Source: Arthrobacter sp. ov118
GTDB taxonomy: Bacteria > Actinomycetota > Actinomycetes > Actinomycetales > Micrococcaceae
Direction of reading: 5' to 3'
NCBI RefSeq assembly: GCF_900116495.1
Contig: NZ_FPAY01000019.1
Span: forward strand, 1-6,984
Length of the DNA stretch: 6,984 nucleotides
The translations under genes were made by a program, and so were the position numbers. A model generated the notes under the pieces. The model had not been told where the DNA came from and did not search any database. It was given only the letters and a program-made list of their open reading frames with translations. Below are positions 1 to 6,571 of this stretch, one piece after another. Every line of letters starts with the position of its first letter. The stretch's first letter is position 1.

Positions 1-796
1 ACCCGCCGTCAAAGGGCGTGGTCTCGGCGGGAAGCGAGTTCTCCTCGAAGAAGCGGAAGAGGATGTCCTCGACCGCCTTCGACCCGTCCGGCCCGGCGTG
101 GCCGAAGTCCGTGCCGTCCCCGTCGTGGACAGACCGCACCCCGTTGGGCGAGGCCGCCATGTCCACATTCAGATTCGCCGCGGTCTGGCCCTTCTCGGCC
201 GCGCTGAGTTCGTCGACGTAATGCTGGGACCCGTAGAGCCCGTCCTCTTCCCCACCCCAGAACGCAAACCGGACCCGGTTGGCCGGCGCGATCCCGGCCT
301 CCTTCATCCACCGGGCGGTCTCCAGGACCGCCGCGACGCCGCTGGCATTGTCATTGATCCCCGGCCCCTCACGTACCGAATCCAGGTGCGCGCCCACCAC
401 CACCGTGTGCCCGGCGCTGCCCCCGGTGTCGGCCAGGATGTTGAACGACTCCACCTGCTGCCGGCGCCGGCCCTCCCGTTCAAAGCTGAAGGTCTGCCGG
501 ACCGGCGAGTACCCGGCCGCACGCAGCTGCTCCTCGACGTAGCGGGCCGACTCCTCATACCCGGACGTGCCCGAAGCCCGGTTCCCGTCATTGGCATCGG
601 CCACCCGCTGCAGCGCCTCCATGTGGGCCGCCACATCCCGGGACCTGAACGCCTCCAGCACCGACCGCGCATCCACAGGACTCGCAGGATCCAGCCGCGA
701 CGGGCTGCATCCCGACAGCAGCAAGCTGACCGCGACCAAAATTGCCGCGGCGATCGCCGCAGTGCCTTTCCGCCCGTCCCATCGCACGCCCGTCAC
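1..796 (-). CDS. M28-family zinc aminopeptidase, secreted lipoprotein (partial, C-terminus off the window)
   Basis: The reading frame runs off the left edge; 265 residues are visible from a GTG at 794-796. The N-terminus is a lipoprotein signal: positively charged start, hydrophobic stretch at about residues 13-27, lipobox L27-S28-G29-C30, so the mature enzyme should be anchored outside the cytoplasmic membrane. The catalytic domain matches Streptomyces griseus aminopeptidase-type M28 enzymes: H137 in AHLDSV, bridging D149 in GINDN, the E183-E184 pair in WGGEEDGLYGS (general base, then zinc ligand), and D212 in NLNVDM. The last visible residues, PFDGG, sit just before the family's usual final zinc histidine, which is outside the window. 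Such enzymes remove N-terminal residues from peptides. The start is uncertain: a GTG three codons later (785-787) is an alternative and neither has a strong ribosome site. It lies 48 bp after the NRPS stop in the same frame and is probably co-transcribed. A role in hydrolysing the NRPS product is inference from position only. Confidence 0.9.
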   Translation of the reverse strand, partial: MTGVRWDGRKGTAAIAAAILVAVSLLLSGCSPSRLDPASPVDARSVLEAFRSRDVAAHMEALQRVADANDGNRASGTSGYEESARYVEEQLRAAGYSPVRQTFSFEREGRRRQQVESFNILADTGGSAGHTVVVGAHLDSVREGPGINDNASGVAAVLETARWMKEAGIAPANRVRFAFWGGEEDGLYGSQHYVDELSAAEKGQTAANLNVDMAASPNGVRSVHDGDGTDFGHAGPDGSKAVEDILFRFFEENSLPAETTPFDGG

Positions 797-844
797 GGTA
801 CGAAGATACGTGCTCAGGCGCGGAGGGGGAAGGGCCGGCGCCGG

Positions 845-3800
845 TCAAGCGGCCTTCTGGCTCCTGCGGGTTCCCCCCGGGAACCTCAGGAAGCCGCCCG
901 GAGCCTCGTGGTGGCTCCTCCTGTGGCGGGGCTCCGTGCTGTGGCGGGGACCGATGGAGATCCCGGCGGGTTGCGGTTCCCGGACTGGGGCCGCGACCGG
1001 GGCGAGGGCCAATACCTCGCGCGCAGGATTGCCGGAGTATGTCGCATTTTCCGGAACGTCTTCGCCCTTCATGAGAAGGGCGTCGGCCCCGAGCGACGAA
1101 CCATCCTGCATCGTCACCCCGTAGTTGACCCAGCTGTCCACGCCGAGGGAACAGCGGTTGCCAATGACGATGTAGTCGGACTTGAAGGTGCCGTCTTCCA
1201 TGGAGTGGCCCTGGACATGTGTTCCCTCATTGATCGTGCAGTTGTCGCCGATTGTTACGAGGGTTTTTTCCGGCATGTTCAGGCCGGCGTCGTAGAGCCG
1301 CTTGCCCACCTTGACGCCCAGCAGCCTCCAGATCATGGGCTTGAACGGGGTTCCGTTGAATGCTCCTCCGGCCAGTAGTTTCCACAGACGTTCGTGCCGC
1401 CAAAAGTAGCGGTCATAGATCGAGCAGTATTGCGGCTTAAGGCGGCGGAAGCCCATGACCGAACGCTCCACCAGTGAGCCAAACAGCACCCGGAACACGG
1501 TCAAGCCGAACATCGCCCCGGCGACGGCCAGCACACCTACGAAGCTGTGGGCCGTTACCGCTACGGCGCCGGCGAGGGTGGCAACGAAGAATAGGAACCA
1601 GCGCTCGGCCAGGAACAGCACCATGCTGAGGATGTTGTGCCGGTTCTTGGCCGGGAGACGCCGGCTCATGGCGTCCGCGATCTTGAGTTCGTCGAACCGT
1701 GCGTCACGTTGAACGGAGCGGGGAATCTCAAAGGCGGGCGACCCCAGCAGCCCCACATCCCTCCGGGTCGGGCCGTCGATTGGAACCATTACCTTGGTGG
1801 CCAGCAGGCAGTTCTCCCCAACCTTGGCTCCCATCGGAAACGTGATGCTGTTTCCCAGGAAGTTATGGCCGGCGATCTGGACCCGCGAGAGCCGGAACGA
1901 GGTGTTCGTGTAATCGGCGTTCATCATGTTCAGGCCGTCTGAAACCATGGTTCCCGTTCCCACGGAGCTTAGGAACGGAGACTCGTGGCCCAAGGTGGGG
2001 CCAAAGTTCGACCCTGTTTGCTGCACTTTGCCCAAGTCCCAGCCCAGCGCCTTCAAGTAGTGCACGATGTAGGAGCTGTCGCCGAAGATGTCCTTGTAGG
2101 TTCTGACGTTCGAGAGACGGAAGATCAGCCGGTGGATCGAGAAATGCCAGCCGTAGAGCGGATACACCACATCGGGCTTGAGGAAGACGTTCAGCGCTCG
2201 CGGAAGGCAGATGATGGCTACGAGGCCGGTGAACAGCCCGACAATGAACACCATCAGTGACACAGCCGCTACTTCGACGAAAAACGTAAAGGCGCCCAGC
2301 TGCAGGTGTCCGGTGTTCAGGTAGGCAGGCAGGAGTGCGGCGAGGCCGAGAACAAACGCGGGCACAACCAGGACCAGGCGGTTGAACAACTGGAGCAGGC
2401 TAAAGACGACCCTCCGGCGAGTGCTGCAGTGGGCGGCCGGGACCCTCGAGTAATTGGTGCTGGTACGTGCGGCGGGGGAACCGTGCCAGACCTCGCCGTC
2501 GGGTACTGTCTGCGGACTCTGCAGCGACGAGGCATGTCCAAGCTGGGTGTCATTGCCCATCGACGTTCCAATCTCGAGCGTGGTCCGCTCAGAGACGAGG
2601 ACGTTGCTTCCCAGCGTCACCGGGCCCATCTCGATGATGCCCGAATGGGCCCGGTAGCACAGGACGGAAGAGTCTTTGTGGATGACGGTATTGTCCCCGG
2701 CGGTGAACAGGTCCGGGCACGCGGGCACTTTCCGGGAGAAGATCACCACGCCCTTGCCAATCTTCGCGCCCAGAAGCCGCAGGTACAGCACATAGATTGG
2801 AGAGCCTGCGAACAATACGAGGGGATTTGCCCTCGTAATTGTCTTGACCGCCCAGAAACGGAGATAAGCAATACTCCATATTCGGATGGTGCCGGGCTTC
2901 CACCGCCCTACGAAGACCCATTTGACGATAATCGGGACCACAGACAGGGCCACGAAAGTGGCGGCACCGAACCCGACCGAACGCAGCCACATGTCGAGGG
3001 GGTCGCTTCCCGCGGCCGTCCATTCGTAGCCAAAAACCAGCAGCGAAGCCGCGAGCATCATGTAACCAAAGAAGGCCAGCAGTTGGACTGCCCCGCACAG
3101 CGCGTACCGGAACGCGCTTATCGGCGGCATTGGTGCCGGGGGCGCGGCGTCGCTCTCCGGTACGGCCGCGCTGAGAACAGATTCACTGTGCCGGGCTTCG
3201 AGACAAACGGCAAGCTGCCGGACCGTCGGGTTCTCATAAATATCCTGCATCGCGGCTGCCGGCAGAGCGGTTTCTTTCCTGATGCGGGCACAATAGCGCG
3301 CCATCAACAACGAGTCGGCACCCAGGTCGTTGAAGAAATGGGCATCGGTAGAGACCTGGTCTAGGCTCAGCACAACCCCAAGCTGCGCCGCCAGGGTCTC
3401 TTCGGCGGCGGTTGTTGGGGCGGTGAAGGACCCGGCGGCCGCCTGACTGATCCTGTGTTCTGGCCGCGGCAGCCGCTTCCTGTCAACCTTGTCACTGGCC
3501 ATCATGGGAATGGCGTCCAGCTGTTCAAAATAGGCAGGAACCATGTACCCGGGTAGCCGGGTACGCAGCATCCGGTGGAGGTCGTGCGGATCAATGTCCA
3601 CAATGTCCTGGCGCGGGGTGTAGTAGGCGGCCAGTTCCACCGTTCCCTGTTCCGGTTCATAGGTCTGCACTACCGCCTGGGCAATTCCGGGGAGCTGCAG
3701 CAGGATGGATTCTATTTCGCTCAGTTCGATGCGATAGCCACGTATTTTGACCTGAGTATCAATCCGGCCGAAGTATTCGAGTTCGCCGTCGTCGTTTACC

Positions 3801-5104
3801 CGTCCGAGATCCCCGGTGCGATAGATCCGGCCGGAGGGATTATTCTCGATTCCCAGGAAGTCCGGCACAAAGGCCCGCTCCGTCAGGTCCTGCCGATTGA
3901 CGTAACCCCGGGCCAGGCCCACGCCTGCGAGGCCGATTTCCCCCATTTCACCGCGCGGCAGGACCCGTTGCTCAGCAGGATCCACAATGACCGCCGTGTA
4001 GGTGGGCAACGGCACGCCCAAGGAAACGGGCACATCCGGGTCCAGGACCGACCACGTGGCCGTCACTGTCGCCTCGGTCGGCCCGTAGACGTTCAGGAAA
4101 CGACGGCCGGGGCGATGCCAGCGCAGAACGAGGTCCTTGGGGCAGGCCTCTCCGGAGACCAGCAGGAACCGCAAACCGGGCAGGTCTTCATCAAGCGTCG
4201 CCAGCAGCGTGGGGACACAACAAAGAGCTGTGATCCGTTTTGCCTGCAAGTACTCCGCGAGCTCGGCACCAAGCATGCTGGACCGCCCTGGCTTCGGCAC
4301 CAGGGTGGCCCCGACCATCCAGGCAACCCAAATTTCCTCCACCGAAAAATCAAAGGCGATGGTCATGCCTTGGTAAACGCGATCGGTGGACTGCATGCCG
4401 TAGATGTCAGAGGCAACCCTGACAAAATTGCAGATGCTCGCCTGGTCCACCGCCACGCCCTTCGGCCGGCCAGTCGAACCGGAGGTGTAGATGATGTATG
4501 CCAGCTCATCCTTCGTCCCGCCAAGATCGGTCCCGCCCAGGCGGTGGGTGTCCTTGGCGTCAATTTGCGCCTGCACATCATCAAGGCACACGGTCACCGG
4601 CGCCACCTCAGGTATCAGCTCCGACAGATGTGACAGTGACAGAATCATCGCGGCATTGGCGTCTTCGACGATGTATCGCAGACGGTCAGGGGGAAATCCT
4701 GCGTCCAGGGGAACATAGGCCGCGTGGATCTTCAGGACGGCGAGCATGGCCACGTAGGCGCGCCACGGCTGGTCAAGCAGCAACGCGATGCGATCACCCG
4801 GCCGGGCACCGCACACCAGCAGGTGGCGGGCCAGCTGGTTGGCCCGTTCATCCAGCTCCGTGTAGGTCAGAACGACGTCCCCTGCATCCACGGCAACCTG
4901 GGCGCCTAGACCCTGTTCCCGCAATAGGTCACAGCTGTCCTCAAAAAGTTGGTCCAGCCGCTCGCCTCGACGCCAGCGCGCCGCCTGATCCGGCGAGGCC
5001 GACGTCAGGACCGTTCCCCCTTCCGAACCGCCGATCATCGACATCTTTCCCTGCAATTCAGGGGGTTTGGTGAGGCCGTTGGCGACCCTCGCGGTCTTGC
5101 CCAT
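845..5104 (-). CDS. Pls/PosA-family membrane NRPS (A-T-six TM-three tandem C-terminal domains), putative cationic polyamino acid synthetase
   Basis: 1419 residues; ATG start with a strong ribosome site. The adenylation domain (about 50-545) has its core motifs: YTSGSTGRPKGV 206-217, FDFS 251-254, NVYGPTE 338-344, YRTGDL 428-433, GRIDTQVKIRGYRIE 446-460, and K539 in SDKVDRK, where the usual Gly before Lys is Asp. The carrier domain (about 565-635) has Ser598 in LGADSL for phosphopantetheine. There is no condensation HHxxxDG motif and no thioesterase. Instead six hydrophobic segments (about 667-693, 710-732, 903-928, 938-967, 1160-1183, 1187-1211) flank three soluble hexapeptide/left-handed-beta-helix-like domains (about 740-895, 970-1155, 1215-1365). 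This is the layout of epsilon-poly-L-lysine synthetase Pls, in which the tandem domains make amide bonds iteratively. Length slightly exceeds Pls (about 1300 residues) because of an N-terminal extension and a basic tail (about 1366-1419). The neighbouring Dab aminotransferase and aspartokinase suggest Dab as substrate; that is inference, and lysine or another diamino acid remains possible. Confidence 0.93.
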   Translation of the reverse strand: MGKTARVANGLTKPPELQGKMSMIGGSEGGTVLTSASPDQAARWRRGERLDQLFEDSCDLLREQGLGAQVAVDAGDVVLTYTELDERANQLARHLLVCGARPGDRIALLLDQPWRAYVAMLAVLKIHAAYVPLDAGFPPDRLRYIVEDANAAMILSLSHLSELIPEVAPVTVCLDDVQAQIDAKDTHRLGGTDLGGTKDELAYIIYTSGSTGRPKGVAVDQASICNFVRVASDIYGMQSTDRVYQGMTIAFDFSVEEIWVAWMVGATLVPKPGRSSMLGAELAEYLQAKRITALCCVPTLLATLDEDLPGLRFLLVSGEACPKDLVLRWHRPGRRFLNVYGPTEATVTATWSVLDPDVPVSLGVPLPTYTAVIVDPAEQRVLPRGEMGEIGLAGVGLARGYVNRQDLTERAFVPDFLGIENNPSGRIYRTGDLGRVNDDGELEYFGRIDTQVKIRGYRIELSEIESILLQLPGIAQAVVQTYEPEQGTVELAAYYTPRQDIVDIDPHDLHRMLRTRLPGYMVPAYFEQLDAIPMMASDKVDRKRLPRPEHRISQAAAGSFTAPTTAAEETLAAQLGVVLSLDQVSTDAHFFNDLGADSLLMARYCARIRKETALPAAAMQDIYENPTVRQLAVCLEARHSESVLSAAVPESDAAPPAPMPPISAFRYALCGAVQLLAFFGYMMLAASLLVFGYEWTAAGSDPLDMWLRSVGFGAATFVALSVVPIIVKWVFVGRWKPGTIRIWSIAYLRFWAVKTITRANPLVLFAGSPIYVLYLRLLGAKIGKGVVIFSRKVPACPDLFTAGDNTVIHKDSSVLCYRAHSGIIEMGPVTLGSNVLVSERTTLEIGTSMGNDTQLGHASSLQSPQTVPDGEVWHGSPAARTSTNYSRVPAAHCSTRRRVVFSLLQLFNRLVLVVPAFVLGLAALLPAYLNTGHLQLGAFTFFVEVAAVSLMVFIVGLFTGLVAIICLPRALNVFLKPDVVYPLYGWHFSIHRLIFRLSNVRTYKDIFGDSSYIVHYLKALGWDLGKVQQTGSNFGPTLGHESPFLSSVGTGTMVSDGLNMMNADYTNTSFRLSRVQIAGHNFLGNSITFPMGAKVGENCLLATKVMVPIDGPTRRDVGLLGSPAFEIPRSVQRDARFDELKIADAMSRRLPAKNRHNILSMVLFLAERWFLFFVATLAGAVAVTAHSFVGVLAVAGAMFGLTVFRVLFGSLVERSVMGFRRLKPQYCSIYDRYFWRHERLWKLLAGGAFNGTPFKPMIWRLLGVKVGKRLYDAGLNMPEKTLVTIGDNCTINEGTHVQGHSMEDGTFKSDYIVIGNRCSLGVDSWVNYGVTMQDGSSLGADALLMKGEDVPENATYSGNPAREVLALAPVAAPVREPQPAGISIGPRHSTEPRHRRSHHEAPGGFLRFPGGTRRSQKAA
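869..885. repeat. GC-rich inverted repeat near the 3' end of the NRPS gene
   Basis: GGTTCCC (869-875) and GGGAACC (879-885) form a perfect 7 bp stem with a 3-base loop, about 20 bases before the NRPS stop codon and inside the basic tail. No T-run follows in either direction, so it is not a classical intrinsic terminator. It might stabilise or pause the transcript. Confidence 0.4.
900..918. repeat. Second inverted repeat in the NRPS tail-coding region
   Basis: GGAGCC (900-905) and GGCTCC (913-918) form a 6 bp stem with a 7-base loop, just upstream (in transcription) of the stem at 869-885. Two stems in a row in the DNA for a low-complexity tail are unusual for coding sequence, but both are GC-rich and could arise by chance. 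Confidence 0.3.
921..949. repeat. Short direct repeat in the NRPS tail-coding region
   Basis: CTGTGGCGGGG occurs at 921-931 and again at 939-949, an 18 bp period that keeps frame and gives PRHSTEPRH in the protein. It marks local duplication in the basic, probably disordered, tail. Confidence 0.45.
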
Positions 5105-5110
5105 CCTTGG

Positions 5111-5117
5111 CTCCTTC
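5111..5117 (-). promoter_or_regulatory. Ribosome binding site of the Pls-like NRPS gene
   Basis: Read on the minus strand, GAAGGAG lies six bases before the ATG at 5102-5104, a near-ideal Shine-Dalgarno. It begins two bases after the aspartokinase TAA stop, so the whole 14 bp gap is taken up by this site and its spacer. This supports the ATG at 5104 over the internal ATG at codon 21 and implies one transcript with likely translational coupling. Confidence 0.85.
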
Positions 5118-5118
5118 G

Positions 5119-6492
5119 TTAGGGCTGACGTACCACGGTCCTGAGGTCGCCGGCTTGACCCGCCACCGATCCCTCGTCCGATGGAGCCATGCCAAATGCC
5201 CGGCGGACTGCGCGTTCGGCATCCGCGAGCCGGTCCGCGTGTGTGACGGCCCCCATGGAAGTCTCGGAGATGTCGAAGAGGTCGAGGTCCACATCTGCGT
5301 CGGAAAGGGCCTTCAGGAATGTGCAGAAAATTTCCGGCGAAGACCGCATACCCAGTCCGGAGATGGACACCCTTCCCACCTCGCCATCGTTGTGCAAACC
5401 CTCAAATCCTATGGATCCTTTTTCAGCACCCAGCATGGCAAGGGCGGCAGCTGCCTGGGCAGCCGGCACAACGAGTGAAACGTCGGAACGCCTCGTGTCC
5501 GGGCCGGCCGTATTCTGGACGATTGCCTGGACGTCTGCGCCCGAACGCGACAGGACCTGGAAGATGCGCGCGATGCTGTCGGGTTTGTCCGGAATTCCAG
5601 CTACAGTGATTTTCGAAGTCGAGTCGACCCCGGACACGGCGGTTACTTCAGCTTGCTCCCTTGCGGGCTGCTGGAGCGGATGCCGGTCCAGGCCAGGCAG
5701 GATCAACGTCCCTGACACCGGTACGAATGAGGACCTCACATGGATGGGAAGTCCGAACCGGCGGGCGTACTCGACACACCGCAGGTGCAGGACCTTCGAA
5801 CCGGAGGCCGCGAGCTCAAGCATTTCCTCGCTTGAGAGGATATCTATCTTTCGAGCTGCCGGAACAACCCGGGGATCCGCGGTATAGACACCGTCGACGT
5901 CCGTGTAGATTTCGCAGATTTCCGCTCCGAGCGCTGCAGCCAGCGCGACAGCCGTGAGATCTGAGCCACCGCGACCGAGAGTTGTCACCCTGTTCCGCTT
6001 CTGCGTCCTGCCCTGAAATCCTGCGACGATGGGGACCTCGCCGTTCGCCAGACTGCTGCGGACGCGGTTCGGCCTGACATCGGTGATGTGGGCTCTGCCG
6101 TGAATGCTGTCCGTTACCAGGCCGGCCGCACTGCCCGTGAACGTGCGGGGTACCTGGCCAAGATCCGTCAAGGCGATGGCTAATAGGGCAGCGGACACAA
6201 GCTCGCCGATGCTCAGAAGGGCGTCCAGGTCCACAGGAAGCGGCCGGGGGGAAACCTCGGCAGCGAGGTCGCAGAGGTCATCGGTGGTGTCCCCCATGGC
6301 GGAGACCACCGCCACGACCCGATATCCGTTTGTCCGGGTTTTGGCTATCCGTTCGGCTGCACGGAGGATTCCCGCCGCGTCCGCCAGGGATGAACCACCG
6401 AACTTCTGCACAACGACACTCCCCGGGGGAAATGCCCGGTCGGTTTCCTCTAAATTGACTTCGTTGGCCGCTGATGCTTTACGGGTACGCAT
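5119..6492 (-). CDS. ask: Aspartokinase (aspartate 4-kinase), probably pathway-dedicated
   Basis: Phosphorylates L-aspartate with ATP, the first step towards aspartate semialdehyde. 457 residues from the ATG at 6490-6492. The kinase domain is intact: VQKFGGSS 28-35, SAMGDTTD 64-71, GELVS 96-100, TLGRGGSD 171-178, EIYTDVDGVYTADPR 194-208, LHLRCVEYARRF 235-246. Two C-terminal ACT domains follow (about 290-365 and 372-435). This resembles actinobacterial Ask/LysC, but residues usually conserved in the regulatory part differ: QNTAGPDTRRSD at 326-337 and DISETSMGAV at 407-416, where actinobacterial enzymes usually read close to TSEIRISV. About 20 extra residues precede the kinase core. I chose the ATG because GGGGAG lies four bases upstream; a TTG at 6541-6543 would add 17 residues. 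It sits between ectB and the NRPS gene, as specialised aspartokinases often accompany ect genes, so it probably feeds semialdehyde to EctB rather than serving general lysine/threonine synthesis. Confidence 0.95.
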   Translation of the reverse strand: MRTRKASAANEVNLEETDRAFPPGSVVVQKFGGSSLADAAGILRAAERIAKTRTNGYRVVAVVSAMGDTTDDLCDLAAEVSPRPLPVDLDALLSIGELVSAALLAIALTDLGQVPRTFTGSAAGLVTDSIHGRAHITDVRPNRVRSSLANGEVPIVAGFQGRTQKRNRVTTLGRGGSDLTAVALAAALGAEICEIYTDVDGVYTADPRVVPAARKIDILSSEEMLELAASGSKVLHLRCVEYARRFGLPIHVRSSFVPVSGTLILPGLDRHPLQQPAREQAEVTAVSGVDSTSKITVAGIPDKPDSIARIFQVLSRSGADVQAIVQNTAGPDTRRSDVSLVVPAAQAAAALAMLGAEKGSIGFEGLHNDGEVGRVSISGLGMRSSPEIFCTFLKALSDADVDLDLFDISETSMGAVTHADRLADAERAVRRAFGMAPSDEGSVAGQAGDLRTVVRQP

Positions 6493-6496
6493 TTCT

Positions 6497-6502
6497 CTCC
6501 CC
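6497..6502 (-). promoter_or_regulatory. Probable ribosome binding site of the aspartokinase gene
   Basis: On the minus strand GGGGAG precedes the ATG at 6490-6492 with a four-base spacer. Spacing is slightly short but it is the best candidate near the expected N-terminus. A weaker AAGGAAG about ten bases before a TTG at 6541-6543 is the alternative. Confidence 0.55.
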
Positions 6503-6504
6503 GA

Positions 6505-6520
6505 AAATCTTCTAAGATTT
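6505..6520. repeat. AT-rich perfect inverted repeat in the ectB-ask gap
   Basis: AAATCTT (6505-6511) and AAGATTT (6514-6520) form a perfect 7 bp inverted repeat around a 2 bp centre. The site is strikingly AT-rich for this sequence and lies immediately upstream of the aspartokinase ribosome site. A two-base centre makes an RNA hairpin strained, so a regulator operator is a more natural reading than a terminator. Function is not shown. Confidence 0.5.
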
Positions 6521-6571
6521 CTTGTGGGCGCTACTGGCCCCAATGAGTCGTCACTTCCTTCTGTGCGGTGC

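Noticed and set aside
831..859. Imperfect hairpin and CCGGCGCCGG palindrome (835-844) after the NRPS stop as a terminator
   Set aside because: The stem has a bulge, no T-run follows on the minus strand, and short GC palindromes are common by chance here.
98..1378. 426-codon plus-strand open frame spanning the aminopeptidase and NRPS 3' end
   Set aside because: It lies antisense to two genes with clear domain motifs, its translation is Arg/Pro/His-rich with no recognisable domain, and long antisense frames are expected at this GC content.
2306..3364. 352-codon plus-strand open frame
   Set aside because: Antisense to the membrane/beta-helix part of the NRPS; composition is that of a GC shadow and no family motif is visible.
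3575..4633. 352-codon plus-strand open frame
   Set aside because: Antisense to the adenylation and carrier domains, which carry unmistakable motifs on the other strand; no recognisable protein features.
5119..5625. Possible internally initiated aspartokinase beta subunit, as in Corynebacterium lysC
   Set aside because: I saw no convincing ATG or GTG with a ribosome site at the expected position ahead of the ACT domains.
6493..6543. TTG start adding 17 residues to the aspartokinase
   Set aside because: The ATG at 6490-6492 already leaves more N-terminal sequence than most aspartokinases have and has a closer ribosome site; the extension would also cover the palindrome.
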